This document shows positions 53,861 through 63,329 of a stretch of DNA of 64,000 nt, piece by piece. The position numbers and the translations under genes are program-made. How positions within the stretch are numbered: the stretch's first letter is position 1; each line of letters begins with the position of its first letter. This DNA is from Streptomyces sp. A0642 (GTDB lineage Bacteria; Actinomycetota; Actinomycetes; Streptomycetales; Streptomycetaceae), in the NCBI RefSeq assembly GCF_004795105.1, contig NZ_SSBL01000003.1:124001-188000 (forward strand), written 5' to 3'. The notes under the pieces were generated by a model. It searched no databases. It had not been told where the DNA came from and saw only the letters and a list, made by a program, of their open reading frames with translations.

Positions 53861-54661
53861 TCAACTCCCGGTCATCTCGTATCTGGAAAGGCCACGCCGC
53901 CAGAGCGAAAGCGCGGCGAGCAGGGAAAGTCCCGTCACGACCGGTAGCCACCTGAGCAGTTCGGTGGAGCCGTGCAGCAGGTAGACGGCCGGTGCGTACG
54001 AGGTGAAGGCGAAAGGCAGTACCCAGGTGAGGAGCATCCGCAGGGACGGGTGGTAGAGGTCCAGCGGATAGCCGGCGAACTCGGACACCTGGGTGACCGT
54101 CTGCAGGGCGGGCATGCTCGTCACCGTCCAGAACGACAGGGACGCGAAGAAGAGCTTCACGGCGGCGTGGATGAGCGCCCCGGAGAGGATCAGGGGGAGC
54201 ACGAGCGCCCATTGCAGGGCGGTGGGCTCGAGCCCCAGCTCGGCACCCGACCAGACCACCAGGACCGCGCCGACGGCCAGTTCGCCGAATCCGTCCGGGT
54301 GGAAGAAACGTTCCGAAAGGAGCGAGAAGAGCGGGTTCACCGGACGGATCAGGTAGCGGTAGAACTCGCCCCGCTGGATGAGCTTGCGGCTCAGCTCCCA
54401 CAACTGGTCGGTGAACAGGTGGTCGAGCCCGCGCGGCAGCAGGGAGCAGCCCAGGAGGAAGAGCACCTGGTGGTAGGACCAGCCGGCGATGGCCGGGACG
54501 TGGCTGAAGACCACGCCCACCGCCAGGGTCTGGAGCCCGACGCGGACGAGGAAGGCCCCGGAGCCGAGGAGGAAGTCGAGACGGTACGCGGTGAGCCGGT
54601 GCAGGCCCACCCCGCCGAGGAAGAACGCCAGCCGCAGATGGCCGCCGAGGGTCCGGTTCAT
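53861..54661 (-). CDS. acbY: ABC-2 exporter permease (AcbY-like)
   Basis: 266 residues with six membrane helices and the DUF990/ABC-2 pattern (LIQRGEFYRYLIRPVNPLFSLLSERFFHPDGFGEL). Partner of the permease at 54658 and ATPase at 55470; together an AcbWXY-type exporter that presumably moves the pseudo-oligosaccharide out of the cell. Start overlaps the AcbX-like stop (ATGA). Assignment of X versus Y follows order only. Confidence 0.83.
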   Translation of the reverse strand: MNRTLGGHLRLAFFLGGVGLHRLTAYRLDFLLGSGAFLVRVGLQTLAVGVVFSHVPAIAGWSYHQVLFLLGCSLLPRGLDHLFTDQLWELSRKLIQRGEFYRYLIRPVNPLFSLLSERFFHPDGFGELAVGAVLVVWSGAELGLEPTALQWALVLPLILSGALIHAAVKLFFASLSFWTVTSMPALQTVTQVSEFAGYPLDLYHPSLRMLLTWVLPFAFTSYAPAVYLLHGSTELLRWLPVVTGLSLLAALSLWRRGLSRYEMTGS

Positions 54662-55473
54662 CCGCCCAGCACCTCCAGCCGGCTCGCCGCGCCACGCCAC
54701 AGGACGGCACACAGCAGGACGAGCCCCACGGTCCAGCCGAGCTGGTGGGCGAGGACGGTGGAAGCGCCGCCGACCCCTTCGTACCGGCCGAGCAGGAGGG
54801 TGAGGGGCCCGTCCACCATGGCGCGGAAGGGCAGGGCCATCGCCAGGGCGTGCAGCGGGCCGGGCAGCAGGGCCAGCGGGACCATCTGTCCTGAGAAGAA
54901 CGCGACGATCCCCTGCTTGACCATGCGGACGCCCCAGGTGTTCGTGGTGACGAACCCGGCCATGCCTGTCAGCAGGTTCACGCAGAACGCGATGACCGCC
55001 GAGAACGCCGCGGAGAGCACGAAGAGCGCCGCGTCCGCGGGGGTGGGGGCGGTCAGCGGGACGAGGGCGGCGAAGAGGACGAGCAGCGGGACGCCCACGA
55101 GGAGCGCGTTGGCGGCGATCACGGGCAGGCAGGCGGCGAAGCGGACCAGCGGATAGCTCACGGGGCGCACGAGCATCACCGCGATGTCGCCGCGGTAGAC
55201 CTCCGCCGCCACCTCGTCGTCCACCCGGTTGGTGTGCACCACCGCCAGGACCTGGGCCACCACCAGATAGGTGGTGACGCTCGCCGGCGTGAAGCCGCCG
55301 GGCCCGGGGCCCGGGGAGCCGGCGTAGACCGCCCGCCACAGGAAGACGCTGACGGCGGCGCCCGCCGCGGCGGTGACACCCGTGATCAGGAAGGTGGAGC
55401 GGTACTGCAGCAGGGACTGCAGCCCGCTCGTGGCGAACGGCACGTAGGCGCCGGCGCGCAGCTGGGCCCTCAC
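54658..55473 (-). CDS. acbX: ABC-2 exporter permease (AcbX-like)
   Basis: 271 residues from GTG 55473 (GTGA overlap with the ATPase stop). Six membrane helices, with the loop VYRGDIAVMLVRPVSYPLVRFA, the ABC-2 counterpart of the one in the next gene. Probably forms the heterodimeric channel with AcbY. Membrane. Confidence 0.83.
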   Translation of the reverse strand: MRAQLRAGAYVPFATSGLQSLLQYRSTFLITGVTAAAGAAVSVFLWRAVYAGSPGPGPGGFTPASVTTYLVVAQVLAVVHTNRVDDEVAAEVYRGDIAVMLVRPVSYPLVRFAACLPVIAANALLVGVPLLVLFAALVPLTAPTPADAALFVLSAAFSAVIAFCVNLLTGMAGFVTTNTWGVRMVKQGIVAFFSGQMVPLALLPGPLHALAMALPFRAMVDGPLTLLLGRYEGVGGASTVLAHQLGWTVGLVLLCAVLWRGAASRLEVLGG

Positions 55474-56492
55474 ACGGCACCGCCGTCCCGCGCGGCGGGG
55501 ACGCCCCCCCGGTAGGTCTGGCGGAGCACCGTCTCCAGGTCCGGTTCGGGGGCGTAGCAGTCGGCGAGTTCGAAGTTTTCCAGCAGGAAGCCGAGCACGT
55601 GCCGGGAGGTGAAGGCCTCCGCCGGGTAGTCGACCCGCATCCGTCCCTCGTTCGTGAGGCACGCCGTGGCACCCGGGAGTCCCGTCTCGATCCGGAGCAC
55701 GGTGTCCTGCGCACCCGGACCGCCGCGGTGGTCGAAGACGACCGACCGCCGGTCGGCGCGGCGCAGCAGATCGTGGAGCGTTCCCTCGTGCACGACCCTG
55801 CCGCCGTCGACGACGAGCGCGTCGTCGCAGATGGCCGAGATGTCGGAGAGGTCGTGACTGGTGAGCAGCACCGTCGTGCCCAGCTCGGCGTTGGCGCGGT
55901 TGACGAGGGCGCGGACGGCCTCTTTGAGCACCATGTCCAGGCCGATCGTCGGCTCGTCCCAGAAGACGACCTCCGGGTCGTGCAGCAGACTCGCCGCGAT
56001 CTCGGCCCGCATCCGCTGCCCCAGGCTCAGCTGACGCACCGGTGTGGTGCCCAGGGCGTCGATGTCGAGGAGCTCCCGGTAGAGCGACAGGTTCCGCTCG
56101 TACACCGCGTCCGGTATCCCGTAGATCCTGCGCAGGATCTGGAAGGAGTCCGGCACGGAGAGGTCCCACCACAACTGGCTGCGCTGCCCGAAGACCACGC
56201 CGATCGAGCGGGCGTTCTCCCGGCGCTGCCGATAGGGCTCGAGGCCGTTCACCAGGCACCGGCCGGAGCTCGGCGTCATGATGCCGGTGAGCATCTTGAT
56301 CGTGGTCGACTTGCCGGCCCCGTTGGCGCCGATGTACGCGGTCTTGGAGCCGGCGCGGAGCCGGAAGGAGATGCCGTCGACCGCGCGCACGGTCCGGTAC
56401 TCCCGGGTGAGGAGCGTGGAGAGGCTCCCGAGCAGACCGGGCCGCCGCTCGGCGATGCGGAAGTCCTTGGTGAGTTGTTCGGCGACGATCAC
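55470..56492 (-). CDS. acbW: ABC exporter ATP-binding protein (AcbW-like)
   Basis: 340 residues from GTG 56492 (GTGA overlap with the aminotransferase stop). Walker A GANGAGKS (about 53-60), Q-loop VVFGQRSQLWW, signature LSLGQRMRAEIA, Walker B VVFWDEPTIGLD, switch His in TSHDLSD. The long N-terminal insert (ERRPGLLGSLSTLLTREYRTVRA) matches polysaccharide or natural-product exporters of the DUF990 permease class. Energises export by X and Y. Confidence 0.88.
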   Translation of the reverse strand: MIVAEQLTKDFRIAERRPGLLGSLSTLLTREYRTVRAVDGISFRLRAGSKTAYIGANGAGKSTTIKMLTGIMTPSSGRCLVNGLEPYRQRRENARSIGVVFGQRSQLWWDLSVPDSFQILRRIYGIPDAVYERNLSLYRELLDIDALGTTPVRQLSLGQRMRAEIAASLLHDPEVVFWDEPTIGLDMVLKEAVRALVNRANAELGTTVLLTSHDLSDISAICDDALVVDGGRVVHEGTLHDLLRRADRRSVVFDHRGGPGAQDTVLRIETGLPGATACLTNEGRMRVDYPAEAFTSRHVLGFLLENFELADCYAPEPDLETVLRQTYRGGVPAARDGGAV

Positions 56493-57868
56493 GCGGCCAC
56501 CACTCGTTCGATGGCCTGCCCGAGGATCCGTACGCCTTCGTCGAGGAGCGTCTCGTCCATCGTGAAGGGGGGCGCGAGCCGGATGATGTGTCCGCCGACC
56601 GAGGTCCGGAGCCCGAGGTCGAGTGCGGTGGTGTACACGGCGCGGGCGGTCTCGGGGGCGGGAGCCCGGGTGGCGCGGTCACGGACGAACTCCAGGCCGT
56701 GCAGCAGGCCGACGCCCCGGACCTCCCCGAGCACCTCGAAGCGGGCGCGCAGCGAGGCGAGCTGCTCGCCCAGCCGGTCGCCGAGCACCCGGACCCGTTC
56801 GATGAGCCGGTCGCGCTCCACGACCTCCAGCGTCGCCCGCGCGGCGGCTATGCCCAGCGGGTTTCCCGCGTACGTGGACGCGTAGGCGCCGGCCGGAGCG
56901 GCGGCGGGGGAGTGCAGCAGGTCGTGCCGTCCCGCGAGGACGGCGAAGGGGAAGCCGTTCGCCATCCCCTTCGACATCGTCACGAGGTCCGGTTCCACGC
57001 CCACGAGTTCGGATGCCAGGAAGGCCCCCGTGCGGCCGCCACCCGTCGCCACCTCGTCGGCGACCAGGAGGACGCCGTTGTCACGGCAGGCCTCCGAGAC
57101 GCGCTCCCAGTAGCCGGGAGGCGGCACGATGACGCCCGCGGCGCCGAGCACCGGCTCGAAGACCAGGGCGGAGACGTTCGGCTTGGAGGAGATGTGCCGG
57201 TTGACGAGGGTGGCGCACCGGACGTCGCAGGAGGGGTACTCCAGTTCCAACGGGCAGCGGTAGCAGTACGGGGCGTAGCCGAGGACGCTGTTTCCCGCGA
57301 AGGACTGATGGCCGACGTCCCAGTGCACCAGCATGCGTGCGCCCATGGTCTTGCCGTGGAAGCCGTGCCGCAGGGCGCCGATGCGGTTGCGGCCCGGCTC
57401 CGCCGTGGACTGGACCACCCGGAGCGCGGCCTCCACCACTTCCGCGCCGGTGGAGAACAGGGCGTACGTGTCGAGGTGTTCGGGCAGAAGGCGTGCCAAC
57501 AGCTCGAAGAACAGGGCCCGTTCCGGCGTGGAGCTGTCGTGTACGTTCCACAGCCGCTCGGCCTGGCGGGTCAGTGCCGCGACGACCTCCGGATGACTGT
57601 GCCCCAGCGACTGGGTGAGCGTGCCGGCGGCGAAGTCCAGGTACTGGTCGCCGTCGAGATCGGTGAGGACTGCCCCCCGTCCCTCGGTGAAGACGCGCCT
57701 GGCGAGCACGGCCTCCTCGGACGCGCCAGGAGCCAGATGCCGTGCCTCTCTGACCAGCAGTTCTCGCTGGTTACCTGCCACCGGTGCCCCCATGGGTCGG
57801 ACGAACTGAATGGCTCTGGAAGCCAGTTGATCGTTCTGCTGTGCGAGTGAAGCATCCTCGGGTGACAT
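56489..57868 (-). CDS. acbV: Class III PLP aminotransferase (AcbV-like)
   Basis: 459 residues, first gene of the leftward operon. Fold-type I, class III: FSTGAEVVEAALRV, LRHGFHGKTMGARM, VADEVATGGGRTGAF, PLP lysine in TMSKGMANGFPFAV (about residue 294). AcbV aminates dTDP-4-keto-6-deoxyglucose to dTDP-4-amino-4,6-dideoxyglucose. A class III enzyme rather than the usual DegT type is a known feature of the acb pathway. No clear Shine-Dalgarno before ATG 57868 (TTGCTAG), so a leaderless or short-leader message is possible. Confidence 0.85.
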   Translation of the reverse strand: MSPEDASLAQQNDQLASRAIQFVRPMGAPVAGNQRELLVREARHLAPGASEEAVLARRVFTEGRGAVLTDLDGDQYLDFAAGTLTQSLGHSHPEVVAALTRQAERLWNVHDSSTPERALFFELLARLLPEHLDTYALFSTGAEVVEAALRVVQSTAEPGRNRIGALRHGFHGKTMGARMLVHWDVGHQSFAGNSVLGYAPYCYRCPLELEYPSCDVRCATLVNRHISSKPNVSALVFEPVLGAAGVIVPPPGYWERVSEACRDNGVLLVADEVATGGGRTGAFLASELVGVEPDLVTMSKGMANGFPFAVLAGRHDLLHSPAAAPAGAYASTYAGNPLGIAAARATLEVVERDRLIERVRVLGDRLGEQLASLRARFEVLGEVRGVGLLHGLEFVRDRATRAPAPETARAVYTTALDLGLRTSVGGHIIRLAPPFTMDETLLDEGVRILGQAIERVVAA

Positions 57869-57901
57869 CTAGCAAGATATTTCAGAAACTTTCAGACGCG
57901 C

Positions 57902-57956
57902 CTTGCAGTCCATGGCTCAGCTCTGCTTGAGTCGCCATGCGACCGCCGACTAGAGC
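57902..57956 (+). promoter_or_regulatory. Divergent cluster promoter region with CTTGCAG element
   Basis: The 152-bp gap between the two operons. A possible rightward promoter is TTGAGT (57927-57932), 18-bp spacer, TAGAGC (57951-57956). CTTGCAG at 57902-57908 is the heptamer known from Streptomyces alpha-amylase operators bound by the maltose regulator (MalR/Reg1), and its inverse GCAAG occurs at 57872-57876 next to the acbV start. Suggests starch/maltose control of both operons. Confidence 0.45.
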
Positions 57957-58020
57957 CTCGAGAGCGAGGAGAGACCGTGCCCAGACACCACCAGGCCGCA
58001 ACCCACCGAAGGCAGCCGAT

Positions 58021-59088
58021 GTGAAAGCCCTGGTCCTGGCCGGTGGAACCGGCAGTCGACTGCGCCCCTTCACCCACTCCGGGACCAAACAGCTCCTGCC
58101 GATCGCCAACAAGCCGGTGCTCTTCTACGGCTTGGAGTCCATCGCGGCGGCCGGCATCACTGAAGTGGGCCTCGTCGTGGGCGACTACGCCGACGACATC
58201 CGACGGGCCGTCGGCGCCGGGGGCTGCGCCTTCGGACTCGACATCACCTACATTTCACAGAGCCGCCCGCTGGGCCTCGCCCACGCGGTGTCCCTCGCCC
58301 GCGATTTCCTCGGCGACGACGACTTCCTCGTCTACCTGGGCGACAACTACCTCGAGGACGGCGTACGGGACTTCGTCGCCCACGCGACGCTGCACCCCGC
58401 CGCGGCCCGGCTGCTCGTGACCTCCGTTCCCGACCCCAGCGCCTTCGGCGTGGCGGAGGTCGAGACGACCGGCCGCGTGACGCGGGTGGAGGAGAAGCCC
58501 GCCTGCCCGCGCAGCGACCTCGCACTCATCGGCGTCTACGCGTTCAGCCCCGCGCTGCACGAGGCGGTGCGGGCGATCCGCCCGTCGGCCAGGGGCGAAC
58601 TCGAAATCACCCACGCGATCCAGTGGTTGATCGCCGACGGCCAGGACGTCCGCGCCGAAACGACCTCCTCCGTGTGGCGCGACACCGGCAGCGTGGACGA
58701 CATGCTGGAGGTGAACCGCCACGTCCTGGACGGCCTGAGGGGGCGTCTCGACGGAAAGGTCGACCCCGACAGCGTCGTCGTGGGCCGCGTCGTACTCGGT
58801 GAGGGGGCCGTGGTCAGGGGATCGCGGATCATCGGCCCCGTCGTCATCGGCCCCGGCAGCGTCATCAGCAACGCCTTCATCGGCCCCTACACGTCGATCG
58901 GCGCTGCCTGCCGCGTCCACGACAGCTCGATCGAGACCTCGGTCCTCCTCGACCGGGCCGCCGTCGAATGCGCCGGTCGCATCGAACGCTCCTTCATCGG
59001 CCGTGACGCCGTCGTGTCGGCCCCCCGTTTCCCCTACGCCCATCGCCTCGTACTCGGCGACCACAGCAAGGTGCAACTCCACCCATGA
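58021..59088 (+). CDS. acbA: Glucose-1-phosphate thymidylyltransferase (AcbA-like)
   Basis: 355 residues from GTG 58021 (GAAGG 8 nt upstream). Nucleotide loop LAGGTGSRLRPFTHSGTKQLLPIANKPV, FLVYLGDNYLEDGV, VEEKPACPRSDLALIGVYAF, WRDTGSVDDMLEVN, then a beta-helix C-terminus, i.e. the long RmlA form usual in antibiotic clusters. Makes dTDP-glucose from glucose 1-phosphate and dTTP. Coupled to acbB by a 4-bp overlap. Confidence 0.9.
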   Translation: MKALVLAGGTGSRLRPFTHSGTKQLLPIANKPVLFYGLESIAAAGITEVGLVVGDYADDIRRAVGAGGCAFGLDITYISQSRPLGLAHAVSLARDFLGDDDFLVYLGDNYLEDGVRDFVAHATLHPAAARLLVTSVPDPSAFGVAEVETTGRVTRVEEKPACPRSDLALIGVYAFSPALHEAVRAIRPSARGELEITHAIQWLIADGQDVRAETTSSVWRDTGSVDDMLEVNRHVLDGLRGRLDGKVDPDSVVVGRVVLGEGAVVRGSRIIGPVVIGPGSVISNAFIGPYTSIGAACRVHDSSIETSVLLDRAAVECAGRIERSFIGRDAVVSAPRFPYAHRLVLGDHSKVQLHP

Positions 59089-60077
59089 CCCGACGCATAC
59101 TCGTCACCGGCGGCGCCGGATTCATCGGCTCCGCCCACGTCCTGCGCCTCCTCGGCCCCACGGGGCCGCCGCACGTCTCCGTGACCGTCCTCGACAACCT
59201 GACCTACGCGGCGGGCCCCGCCCGTCCGCACCCGCTGCGCGACGACCGGCGCCTCCGGTTCGTGCGCGGCAGCGTCACCGACGCGGAACTCGTCGACTCC
59301 CTCGTGCCCGGACACGACGAGATCGTGCACTTCGCGGCCGAGTCCCACGTCGACCGGTCGATCGAGAACGGTTCGCTCTTCGTCAGCACCAACGTCCTGG
59401 GGACGCAGACCCTCCTGGACGCGGCCGTCCGCCACGGCGTCCGGACCTACGTCCAGATCTCCACCGACGAGGTGTACGGCTCGATCGCGGCGGGCGCGGC
59501 CTCGGAGGACGCCCCGCTCCGGCCCAGTTCGCCCTACTCGGCCTCCAAGGCCGCCGCCGACCTGATGGCACTCGCCTACCACGCGACCCACGGGCTGGAC
59601 GTCCGCGTCACCCGCTGCTCCAACAACTTCGGGCCGCGTCAGCACCCCGAGAAGCTGATCCCGCGGTTCGTGACCGCTCTTCTGGCGGGCGAGGACGTGC
59701 CCCTGTACGGTGACGGATCCCAGATCCGGGACTGGCTCTACGTGGAGGACCACGTCACCGCCGTCGAACTGGTCAGGACCGGCGGACGCCCCGGCCGGAT
59801 CTACAACATCGGGGGCGGGACCTCCCTGACCAACCTGCAGCTGACCCGCCGCCTCCTCGCGCTCTGCGGCGCCGGGCCCGGCCGGATCGCCAGGGTGGCT
59901 GACCGCAAGGGCCACGACCAGCGGTACGCGGTGGACGACAGCCGCATCCGGCGGGAACTGGGGTACGAGCCCCGCGCGGACTTCGCCACGGCCCTTGCCG
60001 ACACGGTCCGCTGGTACGCGGACCGGCACCCGCCGAGGTCCGACGACCGCCCTGCCGCCGGGGCGCTCTTCTCCTGA
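59085..60077 (+). CDS. acbB: dTDP-glucose 4,6-dehydratase (AcbB-like)
   Basis: 330 residues, usual RmlB length. NAD loop TGGAGFIGSAHVLRLL, ESHVDRSIENGSLFVSTNVLGT, active-site STDEVYGS (Thr-Asp-Glu) and YSASKAAADLM (Tyr/Lys), NNFGPRQHPEKLIP. Converts dTDP-glucose to dTDP-4-keto-6-deoxyglucose, the substrate of AcbV. ATGA start overlaps acbA stop. Amylase gene follows after 115 bp. Confidence 0.93.
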   Translation: MTRRILVTGGAGFIGSAHVLRLLGPTGPPHVSVTVLDNLTYAAGPARPHPLRDDRRLRFVRGSVTDAELVDSLVPGHDEIVHFAAESHVDRSIENGSLFVSTNVLGTQTLLDAAVRHGVRTYVQISTDEVYGSIAAGAASEDAPLRPSSPYSASKAAADLMALAYHATHGLDVRVTRCSNNFGPRQHPEKLIPRFVTALLAGEDVPLYGDGSQIRDWLYVEDHVTAVELVRTGGRPGRIYNIGGGTSLTNLQLTRRLLALCGAGPGRIARVADRKGHDQRYAVDDSRIRRELGYEPRADFATALADTVRWYADRHPPRSDDRPAAGALFS

Positions 60078-60192
60078 GCCCGGCGCGGCAACCCGGCGCA
60101 CCGTCTCCGCGATACCGCATCCCGGGCCGCGGCCGGCCCCGGCCGCTCCCTTCCATACCCGCCCACCCACGCTCCCGAGGAGCAGTACACCC

Positions 60193-63100
60193 GTGACCGG
60201 ACCCCTCCGGCGCTCCGCCATGACCCTGGCGACCGCCGTTCTGGCGACGGCCCTCACCGGCACACCGTCGACCGCGACCACTACGCCGGCTCCGTCGCCG
60301 GCCGCACCGCCCCCGTCGGACCGGGCGCTCGCCGCGCAGCCCGCGCGGCACGACCTCACCCGCGAGCAGTTCTACCTGGCGCTGCCCGACCGGTTCGCCA
60401 ACGGCGACACCTCCAACGACAGGGGCGGACTCACCGGCACCCGCATGGAGACCGGCTTCGACCCCACCGACAAGAAGTTCTTCCAGGGCGGAGACCTCAA
60501 GGGGCTCACCGAGCGGCTCGACTACATCAAGGGCCTCGGCACCACCGCCCTCTGGATGGCCCCCGTCTTCACCAACATCCCTGTCCAGAACAGGGGAGAT
60601 GCGAAGGACGCGTCGGCCGGCTACCACGGCTACTGGATCACCGACTTCACCCGGGTCGACCCGCACTTCGGGACCAACGAGGACCTGAAGAGGCTGATCG
60701 CCGCCGCCCACGCCAAGGGCATGAAGGTCTTCTTCGACGTCATCACCAACCACACCGCCGACACCGTCGACTACGCGGAGAAGGAGTACGGGTACCGCCC
60801 CAAGGGCGCGTTCCCCTACCTCGACGACACCGGCCGCCCCTTCGACGACACCGCCGAGGCTCCCCGGGTCGACGCCGACTCCTTCCCGTACACCCCCGCC
60901 GCCACGACCCGGACCAAGGTGCCGGCCTGGCTCAACGACCCCACCATGTACCACAACCGGGGCGACTCGACCTTCGTCGGCGAGAGCGGCCTCTACGGCG
61001 ACTTCTTCGGCCACGACGACCTGTGGACCGAGCGTCCCGAGGTCGTCGAGGGCATGAAGAGGATCTACGAGAAGTGGGTCGAGGACTTCGCCATCGACGG
61101 CTTCCGCGTCGACACGGCCAAGAACGTCAACATGGAGTTCTGGACCCAGTGGGCCACCGCCCTCGACGCGTACGCCGAGAAGCGGGGACGTGAGGACTTC
61201 TTCATGTTCGCCGAGGCATTCTCGGCCGACGCGACGATCACCGCCCCGTACGTCACCCAGGGCCGGCTCGACTCGACGCTGGACTTCCCGCTCCAGTCCG
61301 CCCTGCGCAACTACGTCTCGCGCGGCGGACCCGCCGGAGACCTTGCGCACGTCCTCGCCCAGGACCACCGCTACACCACCGACAAGGCCAACGCCTACGA
61401 GCAGGTCACCTTCCTCGGCAGCCACGACATGGGCCGGATCGGAACCTTCCTCGCCCAGGACAACCCCGGCGCCACCGACGCCGAACTGCTCCGCCGTGAC
61501 CGGCTCGCCCATGAACTGCTTCTCCTGAGCCGGGGCAACCCGGTCGTCTACGCCGGTGACGAGCAGGGCTTCACCGGTGCCGGCGGCGACGCCGACGCCC
61601 GCCAGTCCCTCTTCGCCTCGCAGGTCCCCGACTACCTCGACGACGACCTCATCGGCACCGACCGCACCCACGCGACCGACGCGTTCGACCCGGGCCACCC
61701 CCTCTACCGGATGATCGCCCGGCTCTCCGGCCTCACCAAACGCCACCCCGCGCTGCGCGACGGCGTCCAGATCGAGCGCCACGTCGCCGAGGGCCAGGGC
61801 GTGTACGCCTTCTCCCGCGTCGACCCCCGCAACCGCATCGAGTACCTCGTCGCCGTCAACAACGCCGAGGAACCCCGGACCGCCGAAGTCCCCACGGGGG
61901 CGGCCCACCAGGACCTCCTTCCCCTGTACGGAACCCGCCGGCCTCTGCGCAGCGGACCCGCCGGCGCCGTGACCGTCACCGTGCCCGCCCTGTCGGCCGT
62001 CGTCCTCAAGGCACGCACCCCGCTGCCCCACCGCGCCGGCGCACCCTCCCTCACCCTCTCCGTCCCCCCGGCCGGAGCGCGCGGCACCGTGGAGATCGGC
62101 GCGACCCTCTCCGGAGACCCCCTCACCCGGGTGGTCTTCGCCGCCCAGGCCGGCAACCGCCCCTGGCAGGTTCTCGGCTCCGCCGACCACGCTCCGTACA
62201 AGGTCACCCAGAACCTGCCCGCCGACACCCCGGCGGGCACCCCGCTGCGCTACAAGGCCGTCGCCGTGGACGGTTCGGGCCGCACCGCCGCCGCCCTCGG
62301 CACCACCACGACCGGCGAGAACCCGCCTCCGGCCAAGCCGAAGGCGGAACGCCGGTACGTCGTCGTGCACTACCGGCGCCAGGACGGCGATCACGACGGC
62401 CTGCGGCTGCGCACCGGTTCCGTCACCGCCGAGTTCGCCGGCCGCGACTCGTACGGCGCCTTCGCCTGGGTGGCCCCGCCCGAGGGAGCGACGAGCCTTT
62501 CCTTCACCGTGGAGAAGGACGGCGTCCCCGACGGCCCGGAACGCGTCCTCGATGTCACGGCCGCCGGCGAGGTCTGGACCCGCCAGGGCTCCACCCTGCT
62601 CGACGCCACCCGCCCCGCTGCCGCCCAGCTCCCCCAGGACCCGGCCAAGGCCTTGATCCACTATCACCGGCCCGACGGCGACTACGACGGGTGGGGACTG
62701 CACGCCTGGACCGGCGCCGCCCACCCGCCCGAATGGAACGACCCGATCCGGCCTGTACGCCGCGACGCCTTCGGTCTCGTGTTCGAGGTGCCCCTCAGCG
62801 AGAGAGCCCGCTCCCTGAGCTACATCCTCCACAAGAAGGAGGAGAAGGACGTCCCCACCGACGAGGCACTCGACTTCCGCCTCCACGGCCGCGAGGTCTG
62901 GCGCCTGGCCGGAGACCCCGTCCCCCTGTCGCCCTCCCTCGGCGGGGCCTTTCCGCTCGACCTGAGCCGCAGGGACGCCGTCTGGCTCGACGACACCACC
63001 GTCGTCTGGCGGGGCGCCGGAACCGGGGTCGCCAGTCAGCAACTCGTCTACGCCCCCGGAGGGATCGTGCTCACCGCCGGGGCCCTCTCCGACGAGGGCC

Positions 63101-63303
63101 GGTGGCTGCGTCTCACCCCCGCCACCCTCTCCGCCGACCAGCGAGCACGCCATCCCGGATACGAGGACTGGTCGGCCTTCTCCCTTGATCCCCGCGATCT
63201 CGACCGAGCCGCCGAGGCGCGACGAGGACAGCTGATCGCCACCCAGCGGGCCGCCGACGGCGCTCTCCTGGGCGCGACCGGCGTCCAGCTTCCCACCCAC
63301 TGA
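60193..63303 (+). CDS. acbE: Secreted GH13 alpha-amylase with CBM41-like modules (AcbE-like)
   Basis: 1036 residues from GTG 60193 (GAGGAG about 10 nt upstream). Short signal peptide (SAMTLATAVLATALTG), then GH13 barrel: GYHGYWITDFTRVDPHFGT, FFDVITNHTAD, nucleophile Asp about 306 in DGFRVDTAKN, acid Glu about 340 in FMFAEAFS, Asp about 411 in LGSHDMGR. After the barrel come two pullulanase-type starch-binding modules (HYRRQDGDHDG about 722; HYHRPDGDYDGWGLHAW about 823) and a pullulanase-N-terminus-like tail to 1036. Acarbose producers carry inhibitor-tolerant amylases beside the cluster. It should degrade starch outside the cell. The next gene is a close paralogue. Confidence 0.88.
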   Translation: MTGPLRRSAMTLATAVLATALTGTPSTATTTPAPSPAAPPPSDRALAAQPARHDLTREQFYLALPDRFANGDTSNDRGGLTGTRMETGFDPTDKKFFQGGDLKGLTERLDYIKGLGTTALWMAPVFTNIPVQNRGDAKDASAGYHGYWITDFTRVDPHFGTNEDLKRLIAAAHAKGMKVFFDVITNHTADTVDYAEKEYGYRPKGAFPYLDDTGRPFDDTAEAPRVDADSFPYTPAATTRTKVPAWLNDPTMYHNRGDSTFVGESGLYGDFFGHDDLWTERPEVVEGMKRIYEKWVEDFAIDGFRVDTAKNVNMEFWTQWATALDAYAEKRGREDFFMFAEAFSADATITAPYVTQGRLDSTLDFPLQSALRNYVSRGGPAGDLAHVLAQDHRYTTDKANAYEQVTFLGSHDMGRIGTFLAQDNPGATDAELLRRDRLAHELLLLSRGNPVVYAGDEQGFTGAGGDADARQSLFASQVPDYLDDDLIGTDRTHATDAFDPGHPLYRMIARLSGLTKRHPALRDGVQIERHVAEGQGVYAFSRVDPRNRIEYLVAVNNAEEPRTAEVPTGAAHQDLLPLYGTRRPLRSGPAGAVTVTVPALSAVVLKARTPLPHRAGAPSLTLSVPPAGARGTVEIGATLSGDPLTRVVFAAQAGNRPWQVLGSADHAPYKVTQNLPADTPAGTPLRYKAVAVDGSGRTAAALGTTTTGENPPPAKPKAERRYVVVHYRRQDGDHDGLRLRTGSVTAEFAGRDSYGAFAWVAPPEGATSLSFTVEKDGVPDGPERVLDVTAAGEVWTRQGSTLLDATRPAAAQLPQDPAKALIHYHRPDGDYDGWGLHAWTGAAHPPEWNDPIRPVRRDAFGLVFEVPLSERARSLSYILHKKEEKDVPTDEALDFRLHGREVWRLAGDPVPLSPSLGGAFPLDLSRRDAVWLDDTTVVWRGAGTGVASQQLVYAPGGIVLTAGALSDEGRWLRLTPATLSADQRARHPGYEDWSAFSLDPRDLDRAAEARRGQLIATQRAADGALLGATGVQLPTH
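60613..60762 (+). repeat. 150-bp segment identical in both amylase genes, copy 1
   Basis: This stretch is base-for-base identical to 63759-63908, while the flanking parts of the two genes differ at many positions. Encodes the barrel region around DFTRVDPHFGT. Confidence 0.93.
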
Positions 63304-63329
63304 ACCGCCCATCTGGAAGGGACCCAGAC

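Noticed and set aside
40270..60077. Validamycin-type or simple rhamnose cluster
   Set aside because: A class III sugar aminotransferase, two AcbI/S-type transferases, amylomaltase and tandem amylases do not fit validamycin; no RmlC is present for rhamnose.
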